From: CAILHX01 sp964511385
GTDB lineage: Bacteria; Pseudomonadota; Gammaproteobacteria; Burkholderiales; Methylophilaceae
DNA length: 64,000 nucleotides
Assembly: GCA_964511385.1 (NCBI GenBank)
Contig: CAZEFE010000001.1
Span: forward strand, 496,001 to 560,000
Direction of reading: 5' to 3'
In this document: piece after piece, positions 55,529-64,000 of the stretch
Position numbering within the stretch: the stretch's first letter is position 1
How the letters are laid out: each line of letters begins with the position of its first letter
The notes under the pieces: generated by a model
The model's input: the letters and a program-made list of their open reading frames with translations, nothing else
The model's database searches: none
Told to the model about the DNA's origin: nothing
Position numbers and translations under genes: made by a program

Positions 55529-58500
55529 ATGACTGCGCCGCATCGTCCAGAACAGCCAGGCACGCCGGAGCACATCGGTATTTCCGGGAAAATCGCCTGG
55601 CATTTCCAGGCGACACAGATCACGCCGCTGCTGGCGATCCTGGCGATGCTGCTCGGGTTGTTTGCCGTGCTGGTCACGCCGCGCGAGGAAGAGCCGCAGA
55701 TTGATGTGACCATGGCCAATGTGCTGATCCCGTTCCCCGGCGCGCTGGTCAAGGACGTGGAGCAGATGGTGGCGGTGCCCGCCGAGCAGGTGCTGGCGCA
55801 GATGTCGGGCGTGGAACATGTGACTTCGGTATCGAATGCCGGCATGGCGGTGATTACGGTGCAGTTCGAAGTGGGCGTGCCGCGCACCCAGGCGCTGGTG
55901 GAGTTGTACAACACCATCCAGTCCAACCGCGACTGGCTGCCGCGTAACCTGGGGGTGGGCGAGCCTGTGGTCAAACCCAAGGGCATCGACGATGTCCCCA
56001 TCCTGACCGCCACGCTGTATGCGAAAAACCCGCAGCAGGGCGCCGTCGACCTGGAGCGCGTCGCCCACACGCTGGAAGCGGAAATCAAGCATGTGCCCGG
56101 CACGCGGGAAGTGACCACCCTGGGCGGCCCGGGGCGGGCCATCAACGTGCTGCTGGACCCGGCGCGGATGGCGGCGGCCAAGGTGACCGTGGCCGGCCTG
56201 CGCGACGTGTTGCGCAGCGCCAACGACGGCGCGCCGCTGGGGGATACGGTGCGGGCCAACCGCACCATTGCGCTGGAAGCCGGGCGCTACCTGGCCAGCA
56301 TCGAAGACGTGTCTGACCTGGTGGTGGGCATCCACGCCGGGCACCCGGTATTCCTGCGCGATGTCGCCACCATCCGCGACAGTGCGCCGCCGGCAACCCG
56401 CTACGTTTGGCATGGCGAAGGCGGGCAGGAATATCCGGCGGTCACCGTCGCGGTGACCAAGAAGCCGGGGCAGAATGCGGTGGATGTGTCCAATGGCGTC
56501 ATCCGCCAGATCGAGCAATTGCAGAACGTGCTGATTCCCGCCGATGTCGGGCTGCAAATCACGCGCAACTACGGCGATACCGCCAATGAAAAAGCGCAGA
56601 AACTCATCAAGAAACTGATTTTCGCCACCGCCGCTGTGGTGGCGCTGGTATTCCTGGCGCTGGGCCGGCGCGAAGCCGCAATTGTCGGCATCGCCGTGGT
56701 GCTGACCCTGGCGGCCACCCTGTTCGCTTCGTGGGCGTGGGGGTTCACGCTCAACCGCGTGTCGCTGTTCGCCCTGATTTTTTCCATCGGCATCCTGGTG
56801 GATGACGCCATTGTTGTGGTGGAAAACATTCACCGCCACATGCAGCTGAAGCCGGGCGCGCCGCTGAAGGAGATCATCCCGCAGGCGGTGGACGAAGTGG
56901 GCGGCCCGACCATCCTCGCCACCTTGACCGTGATCGCCGCATTGCTGCCGATGGCGTTTGTCAGCGGGTTGATGGGGCCGTACATGAGCCCTATCCCCAT
57001 CAACGCCAGCATGGGCATGCTGATCTCGCTGGCGGTGGCGTTCAGCGTGACGCCCTGGTTGTGCCACCGCTGGCTGAAAGCGGCGCAGCACAGCGATGCG
57101 ATGAGCGGGCGCATCGCGCCGGTGGTCCAGCGCATCTTCGCCCCTTTGCTCGATAGCGCCCGCGGCGGACGCAACCGGCGCAAGCTGTGGCTGGCTGTGG
57201 CCGGGCTGATCGCGGTTTCGCTGCTGCTGCCCGCGACAAAGCTGGTCGTCATGAAAATGCTGCCGTTCGACAACAAATCCGAGTTCCAGGTGGTGGTGGA
57301 CATGCCTGCCGGCACGCCGCTGGAAAAAACCGCTGCCGTGTTGCACGAGATGTCGGCCTATCTCGCGACGGTGCCGGAAGTGACGCATTACCAGGCGTAT
57401 GCCGGGCTTTCCGCGCCGATCAATTTCAACGGCCTGGTACGCCAGTACTATCTGCGTAGCGGCGGCGAGGTGGGCGACATCCAGGTCAACCTGGTGGACA
57501 AGCACCATCGTAGCGAGCAAAGCCACGCCATCGCCAACCGCGTGCGCCCGGTCTTGCAGCGGATCGCCGACCGCAGCGGCGCCAAGCTCAAGGTGGTGGA
57601 AGTCCCGCCCGGCCCGCCAGTGTTGTCGCCCATCGTGGCGGAAATCTACGGACCGGACCAGGCCGGGCGCGAGCAGGTTGCGCACCAGGTGCGCGCCGTG
57701 TTCGCAGCCACTGCTGATACGGTGGATGTGGACGAAAGCGCCATTGCCGCGGCGCCCAAGCAGGAGTGGGTGATCGACCGGCGCAAGGCGGCGCTGATGG
57801 GTATTTCGCAGGAAGCCATTGTCGACACGCTGCGCACCGGCCTCTCCGGCGAGGACGTGACTTACCTGCACGACGCCAGCAAATATCCCGCCAGTGTGCA
57901 GTTGCGCCTGCCGCAGGATAAACAGGCCGATGCCGAAGCGCTGCTGTCGCTTGCGGTGAGCGCCGCCAGCGGCAAACTGGTGCCGATCCGCGAACTGGTG
58001 AGCAAGCAGGACACGCTGCGCGAGCAGCCGATCTACCACAAGGACCTGCTGCCGGTGAATTACGTGGTCGGCAACCTGGGCGGGCATCTGGACAGCCCGC
58101 TGTACGGCTTGTTTGCCATGCGTTCCGCCATTTTTGACCTGAAGGCGCCAGACGGCGGAAAGCTGGAAGAATACTTCATCCGCCAGCCGGGGCAGGCGCA
58201 ACAGCATTTCGCCCTGAAGTGGGACGGCGAGTGGCAGGTCACTTACGAAACCTTCCGCGACATGGGCGCCGCCTACGCCGTGGGGCTGATCCTGATTTAC
58301 CTGCTGGTGGTGGCGCAGTTCGGTTCTTACCTGACCCCGCTCATCATCATGGCGCCGATTCCGCTCACCATCATCGGCGTCATGCCGGGGCACGCCTTGC
58401 TGGGCGCGCAATTTACCGCCACCTCCATGATCGGCATGATCGCGCTGGCCGGCATCATCGTGCGCAACTCCATCCTGCTGGTGGATTTCATCCAGCTGGA

Positions 58501-58750
58501 AACGGCGCAGGGCAAGCCGCTGCGCGAGGCCGTGCTCAACTCCGCCCTGGCGCGTACCCAACCGATCCTGCTGACCGCGCTGTCGGCCATGCTGGGCGCG
58601 CTGTTTATCCTGGACGACCCGATTTTCAACGGGCTGGCCATTTCGCTGATCTTCGGCATCCTGGTATCCACCCTGCTGACGCTGGTGGTGATCCCGCTGC
58701 TGTATTACACGGCTTACCGCAATCAACCTTCAAAAGGAGAAACCCCATGA
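55529..58750 (+). CDS. RND-family efflux pump
   Basis: A 1073-residue inner-membrane transporter with the standard twelve-helix AcrB-like layout. The first helix is ITPLLAILAMLLGLFAVL. The porter domain has the VPAEQVLAQMSGVEHVTS region. The proton relay is in GILVDDAIVVVENIHRHM (Asp pair near residue 425), and a second TM cluster includes MIGMIALAGIIVRNSILLVDF. It resembles the acriflavin-resistance branch rather than the metal CzcA branch. The stop overlaps the start of the DUF2892 gene. Its place inside a BigR-type operon suggests a substrate linked to sulfide or organosulfur stress, but that is inference. Confidence 0.94.
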   Translation: MTAPHRPEQPGTPEHIGISGKIAWHFQATQITPLLAILAMLLGLFAVLVTPREEEPQIDVTMANVLIPFPGALVKDVEQMVAVPAEQVLAQMSGVEHVTSVSNAGMAVITVQFEVGVPRTQALVELYNTIQSNRDWLPRNLGVGEPVVKPKGIDDVPILTATLYAKNPQQGAVDLERVAHTLEAEIKHVPGTREVTTLGGPGRAINVLLDPARMAAAKVTVAGLRDVLRSANDGAPLGDTVRANRTIALEAGRYLASIEDVSDLVVGIHAGHPVFLRDVATIRDSAPPATRYVWHGEGGQEYPAVTVAVTKKPGQNAVDVSNGVIRQIEQLQNVLIPADVGLQITRNYGDTANEKAQKLIKKLIFATAAVVALVFLALGRREAAIVGIAVVLTLAATLFASWAWGFTLNRVSLFALIFSIGILVDDAIVVVENIHRHMQLKPGAPLKEIIPQAVDEVGGPTILATLTVIAALLPMAFVSGLMGPYMSPIPINASMGMLISLAVAFSVTPWLCHRWLKAAQHSDAMSGRIAPVVQRIFAPLLDSARGGRNRRKLWLAVAGLIAVSLLLPATKLVVMKMLPFDNKSEFQVVVDMPAGTPLEKTAAVLHEMSAYLATVPEVTHYQAYAGLSAPINFNGLVRQYYLRSGGEVGDIQVNLVDKHHRSEQSHAIANRVRPVLQRIADRSGAKLKVVEVPPGPPVLSPIVAEIYGPDQAGREQVAHQVRAVFAATADTVDVDESAIAAAPKQEWVIDRRKAALMGISQEAIVDTLRTGLSGEDVTYLHDASKYPASVQLRLPQDKQADAEALLSLAVSAASGKLVPIRELVSKQDTLREQPIYHKDLLPVNYVVGNLGGHLDSPLYGLFAMRSAIFDLKAPDGGKLEEYFIRQPGQAQQHFALKWDGEWQVTYETFRDMGAAYAVGLILIYLLVVAQFGSYLTPLIIMAPIPLTIIGVMPGHALLGAQFTATSMIGMIALAGIIVRNSILLVDFIQLETAQGKPLREAVLNSALARTQPILLTALSAMLGALFILDDPIFNGLAISLIFGILVSTLLTLVVIPLLYYTAYRNQPSKGETP

Positions 58751-58953
58751 CTTCGTGGCAACTGGTACGCGTGATCGCCGGTATTTTTATCCTGCTGTCA
58801 TTGGCGCTGGGCGTGCAAGGCAGCCCCTTGTTCGTGAACGCCAACTGGCTGTGGTTCACCGCTTTTGTCGGGGCCAACCTGCTGCAAAGCGGAATCACCC
58901 GCTGGTGCCTGATGGAAACCCTGCTGCGCAAGCTCGGCATGCGCGCTGCATAA
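58747..58953 (+). CDS. DUF2892 small membrane protein
   Basis: A 68-residue protein with two hydrophobic helices (VRVIAGIFILLSLALGV and WLWFTAFVGANLLQSGI) and the end CLMETLLRKLGMR. It resembles the membrane domain of the sulfurtransferase YgaP, without the rhodanese part. Its ATG overlaps the pump stop by 4 bp. Members of the family commonly accompany sulfide-oxidation genes. Confidence 0.85.
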   Translation: MTSWQLVRVIAGIFILLSLALGVQGSPLFVNANWLWFTAFVGANLLQSGITRWCLMETLLRKLGMRAA

Positions 58954-58991
58954 AGCTCGCCGCCGCTCGCAAAGCGAGGCAGTTTTTTTAA

Positions 58992-60302
<1,311 letters not shown>

Positions 60303-60330
60303 CCGGACGGAGCGATCGCGCAGCTTAAGT

Positions 60331-61143
60331 ATGGAACCGCATACCACCAGCCTGCTGCTTGGCGCCTTTGTCGGCCTGCTGCTGGCGCTGACCGGTGCCG
60401 GCGGCGGCGTTGTTGCCGTGCCGCTGCTGGTGTTTTTCCTGCAGCTGACAATCGCCGAGGCGTCCCCTATCGGCCTGCTGGCGGTGATGCTGGCAGCGGG
60501 TGTCGGCGCTGCACTGGGGCTGCGCGCGGGTATCGTGCGCTACAAGGCGGCGGGATTGCTGGCAGGCTGTGGCCTGGTGCTGACGCCGCTGGGTATCTGG
60601 CTGGGGCTGTACCTGCCCAACGCGCTGCTGACGGTGGTATTTGCTGCGGTGCTGGCATTTGTTGCGCTGCGCATGTGGCAGCGGGCAAGCCGCGAAGTGG
60701 ATGCCCTGGGCTGGGTGGACGATAGGCCGCCCCCGCCCTGCCAGCTGGACACTTTGCGCGGCAAGCTGCGCTGGACCGCACCCTGCGCCCGCGCCATCAT
60801 GGTGGCGGGTGCCGGCGCCGGATTCCTTTCCGGCTTGCTGGGGGTGGGCGGCGGGTTTGTGATTGTCCCGGCACTGCGCGGGTTCACCGATCTCGACATC
60901 AAATCCATTGTCGCCACATCGCTGGCGGCAATTGCGCTAGTATCTGCCGGTGGGGTGATGCTGGCGGCCGCGCACGGCCTGGTGCACTGGGAACATGCCT
61001 GGCCGTTTGCCGGCGGCGCCGCCAGCGGGATGCTGCTCGGCAGGGTGGTGGCCCAACGCCTTGCGGGCGCCCATGTGCAACGGGCATTTGCCATATTTGC
61101 CCTGCTGGTTGCCGTTGGATTGGTGGTTAAACTGGTTTTATAA
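60331..61143 (+). CDS. TauE/SafE-family sulfite/organosulfur exporter
   Basis: A 270-residue membrane protein with about eight hydrophobic segments and two glycine-rich half signatures: GLLLALTGAGGGVVAVPLL near residue 15 and AGFLSGLLGVGGGFVIVPAL near residue 160. The family exports sulfite, the toxic product of persulfide dioxygenation. The gene lies 28 bp after sqr in the same direction, consistent with that role. Confidence 0.92.
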   Translation: MEPHTTSLLLGAFVGLLLALTGAGGGVVAVPLLVFFLQLTIAEASPIGLLAVMLAAGVGAALGLRAGIVRYKAAGLLAGCGLVLTPLGIWLGLYLPNALLTVVFAAVLAFVALRMWQRASREVDALGWVDDRPPPPCQLDTLRGKLRWTAPCARAIMVAGAGAGFLSGLLGVGGGFVIVPALRGFTDLDIKSIVATSLAAIALVSAGGVMLAAAHGLVHWEHAWPFAGGAASGMLLGRVVAQRLAGAHVQRAFAIFALLVAVGLVVKLVL

Positions 61144-61158
61144 CGAGAGGAGCAAGCC

Positions 61159-61347
61159 ATGAAAGTCAACGTCGGCGGTATTGATCGTATATTGCGTATC
61201 CTGGTAGGCATCGTGCTGATAACCCTGACCGTGCGGGGCACCATCGGTGCCTGGGGCTGGATCGGCGTGGTGGCGCTGGCAACCGGGCTGTTCCGCTTCT
61301 GCCCGGCGTACACCGTGCTGGGCGTCAAAACCTGCAAAACCGAATAA
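61159..61347 (+). CDS. DUF2892 small membrane protein
   Basis: A 62-residue protein beginning MKVNVGGIDRILRILVGIVL, then GAWGWIGVVALATGLFRFCPAYTVLG and ending VKTCKTE. This is the typical DUF2892/YgaP-like membrane domain with the FCPAY and TC cysteines. It starts 15 bp after the exporter gene and is the last gene of the sulfide island. Its stop is at the edge of an inverted-repeat element. Confidence 0.92.
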   Translation: MKVNVGGIDRILRILVGIVLITLTVRGTIGAWGWIGVVALATGLFRFCPAYTVLGVKTCKTE

Positions 61348-61449
61348 TTCCATTTCCAATTCAAAATTGACTGTGTTGGCTGCGCCTTGCCGTGCTACTC
61401 GCACTGTCTTCGGCTTGCCGCCGTGTCAATTTTGATTGAGAAATGGAAT
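61347..61449. repeat. Inverted-repeat element of about 103 bp between convergent genes
   Basis: Arms of about 25 bp (attccatttccaattc... and its near-complement ending ...gagaaatggaat) with a few mismatches flank a GC-rich core. The core resembles in style (tgccgtgctactcgcactgtc) the centre of the 143-bp MITE (cgccgtactccttgtactgtc). It fills the gap between the stops of the DUF2892 gene and the convergent methyltransferase gene, where it could end both transcripts. No clear target duplication was found. Confidence 0.6.
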
Positions 61450-61453
61450 GCGG

Positions 61454-62584
61454 TTATTTCTGTGCCAGCCGCCACAATGAGGTGACTTCCGCCGCGCGCG
61501 CCGCGTGCAGCGGGTCGCCGGCGTCGGCGGTCTTGGGATGGTCGGGCCGGGTGTCCAGCCGTTCCACCACCTTCAGCCCGCCGGCGTCGATCCAGGCCAG
61601 CAGCTGCTCGCGCGTGCGCAAGCCTAGGTGTTCGGCCAGGTCGGAGAGGATCAGCCAGCCTTCGCCGTTGGCTTCCAGATGCGCTGCCAGGCCGTGCAAA
61701 AACGTCCGCAGCATGCAGCTTTCCGGGTCGTATACCGCGTGTTCCAGCGGCGAACTGGGCCGTGCCGGAATCCACGGCGGGTTGCACACCACCAGCGGCG
61801 CTGTGCCCGGCGGAAACATGTTTTCCTGCAATACCGCGACCTGCTTGCCGTAACCCAGCCGCGCCAGGTTTTCGCGGGCGCAGGTCAGCGCCCGGCTGTC
61901 CTGGTCGGTCGCCACAATGTGTTTGACGCCGCGCTTGGCCAGCACGGCGGCCAGCACGCCGGTGCCGGTGCCGATGTCGAATGCCAGTTCCGTGGATGGC
62001 AGCGGCGCGTCCGCCACCAGCGCCACATACTCGCCGCGCACCGGCGAAAACACGCCGTAATGCGGGTGGATACGGTCTTCCAGGAACGGAATCTCCACGC
62101 CTTTCTTGCGCCATTCATGGGCGCCGATCAGCCCCAGCAATTCGCGTAGCGATGTGACATACGGTGTTTTGCGCTCGCCGTAGGCTTCAACGCAGGCGGC
62201 AAAAACATCCGGCGCGCGCCGCAACGGGATGACGTGGTCGGCGTCGAACGGCAGCAGCAGCATCGCCAGCGTGCGGGCGCGCTGCGACTGCGCCAGGCGG
62301 TACAGGTTGAATGCCTCTTTCGGCGTTGCCGGTTTGGCCTTGCTGCGCGCGGCGCTGTTGTCGATGCGCCGCGACATGGCTTGCAGCAACTGCCGGGCGT
62401 TCTGGAAATCGCCGCGCCACAGGATCGCCGTGCCCTCGCACGCCAGCCGGTAAGCCGCATCCGCCTTCATGGTGTCGTCGGCAACCACCACGCGCTTGGG
62501 CGGGTGTGCGCCGCTCTCTGATTGCCAATGGGCGGATCGCTCTTTGCCGGCTTCAGTCCAGTGGATCAGGGGCGGTGTGTTCAT
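61454..62584 (-). CDS. Class I SAM-dependent methyltransferase
   Basis: A 376-residue protein. The SAM-binding loop is ELAFDIGTGTGVLAAVLAKRG (about 183), followed by VATDQDSRALTCAREN and the catalytic NPPW of VCNPPWIPARP. NPPW/Y suggests methylation of a glutamine or of a base, as in PrmC, PrmB or RlmG. The N-terminal 180 residues are an extra helical domain. The target is not predictable. The ATG at 62584 was chosen because upstream residues are unlike a domain start. Confidence 0.87.
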   Translation of the reverse strand: MNTPPLIHWTEAGKERSAHWQSESGAHPPKRVVVADDTMKADAAYRLACEGTAILWRGDFQNARQLLQAMSRRIDNSAARSKAKPATPKEAFNLYRLAQSQRARTLAMLLLPFDADHVIPLRRAPDVFAACVEAYGERKTPYVTSLRELLGLIGAHEWRKKGVEIPFLEDRIHPHYGVFSPVRGEYVALVADAPLPSTELAFDIGTGTGVLAAVLAKRGVKHIVATDQDSRALTCARENLARLGYGKQVAVLQENMFPPGTAPLVVCNPPWIPARPSSPLEHAVYDPESCMLRTFLHGLAAHLEANGEGWLILSDLAEHLGLRTREQLLAWIDAGGLKVVERLDTRPDHPKTADAGDPLHAARAAEVTSLWRLAQK

Positions 62585-62648
62585 GGGGGATTCTCTGGGA
62601 TTGGGCCAACACGCGTCGGCAAAGGCGGATTGTACTCTCCTGCAACGC

Positions 62649-63353
62649 TCAGGGCTCGCGGCGGGAAAACGGCAGGCGCGCATTCCCGCTGCCCTGCGCC
62701 CAGGCGTACACCAGGGCAACAGCGGCCAGCATCGGCACAAAGCCCCAGTTCTGGTTGAGCGGCGGCGCCAGCAGCGGGGTGAAGGAGTAAATCGCGTCAT
62801 ACACCGCGTGCAGCGCAATCACGGCGGTCATGCTGCCGGAGCGCAGGTAAATCAGGCCGATGATCACGCTGGCCAGGAAGATTTCGCCGAACGTCCACAG
62901 CGAGGGCTCCCACACCCCCACGTGCCACAGCGTGAACACCGTGCTGGTCACCAGCACCGCCTTCAGCGCGCCGAAGCGCTCGGCCAGCAGGTTCTGCATA
63001 ATGCCGCGGAACAGGAATTCTTCCTTGACCGCCACCGGGATGCTGGTGACCGCAAACATGACGGCCACCGACTGCTTCAGCCCGTATGTGCCCACCAGCA
63101 CCGGGATGCTCAGGAATAGCAGCAGCGCCAGCAGCAGTGCGGGGGCGGCGAGGCTGGCCGGGTCGGGCTTGCGCGACAGGATCACCGGCTTCAGCAGCCA
63201 CCAGTAGAGCCCGGCGGTGGCGATGCGCATCGCGGTACGGATGGATTCCGCCTCGATGGAAGTCCACTGCAAATAATGCAGCACCACCCGCGTCGCCACG
63301 ACAAAGGCGATTTCGGCAAAAGCGACAATAACCAGGCGGCGGGTGAGGTTCAT
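62649..63353 (-). CDS. CPBP-family intramembrane protease-like protein
   Basis: A 234-residue, multi-helix membrane protein of the CAAX/Abi (CPBP) family. VKEEFLFRGIMQNLLAERFG carries the EExxxR motif, TLWHVG and ALHAVYDAIYSF carry the conserved histidines. Functions range from prenyl-protein processing to bacteriocin self-immunity. Its ATG overlaps the stop of the DUF167 gene by 4 bp. Confidence 0.9.
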   Translation of the reverse strand: MNLTRRLVIVAFAEIAFVVATRVVLHYLQWTSIEAESIRTAMRIATAGLYWWLLKPVILSRKPDPASLAAPALLLALLLFLSIPVLVGTYGLKQSVAVMFAVTSIPVAVKEEFLFRGIMQNLLAERFGALKAVLVTSTVFTLWHVGVWEPSLWTFGEIFLASVIIGLIYLRSGSMTAVIALHAVYDAIYSFTPLLAPPLNQNWGFVPMLAAVALVYAWAQGSGNARLPFSRREP

Positions 63354-63706
63354 GCGGCCAACTCCTTGGCAATGACGGGCGGCAGGGTTTGCGGCGACTT
63401 GATGCGCAGTTGCTTGTTCACGTTGTAACGGCCAAACACCACGGTGATGTCGCTGGTGGAAACACCGAACTCCTTCGCCAGGAACTTGACCATGTGGTCG
63501 GTCGCCTTGCCGCCCACCGGCGCCGCCGTGACGCTGATCTTGAGTTGCTTGCCCTTGGCCTTGCCGATGGCGTCCTGCTTGGCGCTGGGGGTGCCGAGCA
63601 CGTTGAGCACCAGGGTGTCGCCGTCCCAGCCGCAAAACGAGGAGATTTCCGTGCCCTTGCCGGTGGCTTTGCCTTCGCCCTTGGCCTTGGATTTCTTGAC
63701 TGCCAT
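63350..63706 (-). CDS. DUF167/YggU-family protein
   Basis: A 118-residue protein. An N-terminal lysine-rich tail (AVKKSKAKGEGKATGKG) precedes the DUF167 fold with GTPSAKQDAIG, ISVTAAPVGGKATDHMVKFLAKEFGV and VVFGRYNVNKQLRI. The conserved Pro-x-x-Gly-x-A/K-Asn/Asp core is present. Function unknown in the family. It is followed by the CPBP gene with a 4-bp overlap. Confidence 0.88.
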   Translation of the reverse strand: MAVKKSKAKGEGKATGKGTEISSFCGWDGDTLVLNVLGTPSAKQDAIGKAKGKQLKISVTAAPVGGKATDHMVKFLAKEFGVSTSDITVVFGRYNVNKQLRIKSPQTLPPVIAKELAA

Positions 63707-63724
63707 ATTGAAAATGCCGGCAGC

Positions 63725-64000
63725 TTAAAGGCTGCGGCCGTTAAACGGCCTGACCTTCAGCGGTGCCAGGTCCACCCCGTCCAGGCTGCGGGCGTTGACC
63801 ATGACCATCTCGGCGCCGGACGGGGTTGTGCCTTCCGAATAGGTGGCGCACCCGCAGTGGGGGCAGAAGCGATGCTTGATCCGCTGCTTGTTGAAGGTAT
63901 AGGTGCCCAGGTCGGCCTCGGGGGTGAGCAGGCGAAAATGTTCGCGGGGGACCGGCCAGTGCAGCGAACCGCGCTTGCTGCAAATGGAGCAATTGCATGC
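63725..64000 (-). CDS. GFA-family zinc protein, 3' part (start beyond window)
   Basis: The frame is open to the window end; 91 residues are visible. Zinc-ligand cysteines occur as ACNCSICSKRG and FCPHCGCATY, and VNARSLDGVDLAPLKVRPF is the typical end of the glutathione-dependent formaldehyde-activating (GFA/CENP-V) family. Some members add glutathione to formaldehyde, which would fit a methanol-oxidising host, but the family is broad and most members are uncharacterised. Confidence 0.88.
   Translation of the reverse strand, partial: ACNCSICSKRGSLHWPVPREHFRLLTPEADLGTYTFNKQRIKHRFCPHCGCATYSEGTTPSGAEMVMVNARSLDGVDLAPLKVRPFNGRSL

Noticed and set aside
54143..58726. Open reading frame of about 1500 codons on the minus strand, antisense to the RND pump operon
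   Set aside because: It is the codon-position shadow of GC-rich genes. The product is low-complexity and Arg/His/Gln-rich with no domain, and the plus strand carries clear RND and adaptor signatures.

Overview
The window is a contiguous piece of a moderately GC-rich proteobacterial chromosome, most likely a betaproteobacterium of the Nitrosomonadales/Methylophilales type. The evidence is a lanthanide-type methanol dehydrogenase (XoxF), a separate PQQ precursor gene, an MmeI-like restriction enzyme (MmeI itself comes from Methylophilus), a sulfide:quinone oxidoreductase, and a housekeeping set (YhdP, Nit2, TldD, RlmJ, an AddAB-like pair) typical of betaproteobacteria. This placement is inference. 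No rRNA, tRNA or CRISPR array was seen.

Layout. 1-6.9 kb: a catalase-peroxidase (cut by the window edge), a 23-codon pqqA with its own terminator, DAHP synthase, rlmJ, a TPR/glycosyltransferase-like protein and a PepSY protein. 7.1-11.5 kb: a MoxYX-like two-component pair directly upstream of xoxF; the peptide from pqqA is the precursor of the XoxF cofactor. 11.6-24.2 kb: greB, a large NIT-HAMP-PAS-PAS-GGDEF-EAL-CZB signalling protein, an AddB/AddA-like nuclease-helicase pair, a chemoreceptor and a DedA protein. 24.3-27.5 kb: a small copper-type operon (His/Cys-rich peptide, TolC-like lipoprotein, Tat-exported multicopper oxidase).

27.5-32.4 kb is a small defence/stability island: a truncated RelE/ParE toxin with an intact ParD-like antitoxin, a PIN-toxin/Phd-antitoxin pair, and an MmeI-like type IIL restriction-modification enzyme coupled to a small unknown gene. 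The MmeI-like gene carries an in-frame cassette of about 500 bp, made of a DUF559 nuclease-like domain between REP-like palindromes and lying between its methyltransferase motifs. A second REP-like copy sits near its C-terminus. 32.4-50.4 kb is mostly housekeeping (mfd, histone-like DUF2934, tldD, small transporters, malY, nit2, yhdP, ABC-F, TVP38, CcdA, thioredoxin). It is interrupted by short non-coding elements. Two copies of a 143-bp IS5-like MITE (137/143 identical) both sit exactly on gene stop codons with 4-bp YTAG duplications, and a different 141-bp element has TTTA duplications.

50.8-53.0 kb: prfC with a coupled nuclease-like gene. 53.0-61.3 kb is a coherent sulfide/persulfide island: an ETHE1-type persulfide dioxygenase diverging from a BigR/SqrR-type repressor with the persulfide-sensing cysteine spacing, then DUF442, a two-part RND pump, DUF2892, SQR with its three catalytic cysteines, TauE/SafE and a second DUF2892. 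The end of the window has a methyltransferase, a CPBP protease-like protein overlapping a DUF167 gene, and the 3' part of a GFA-family zinc protein.
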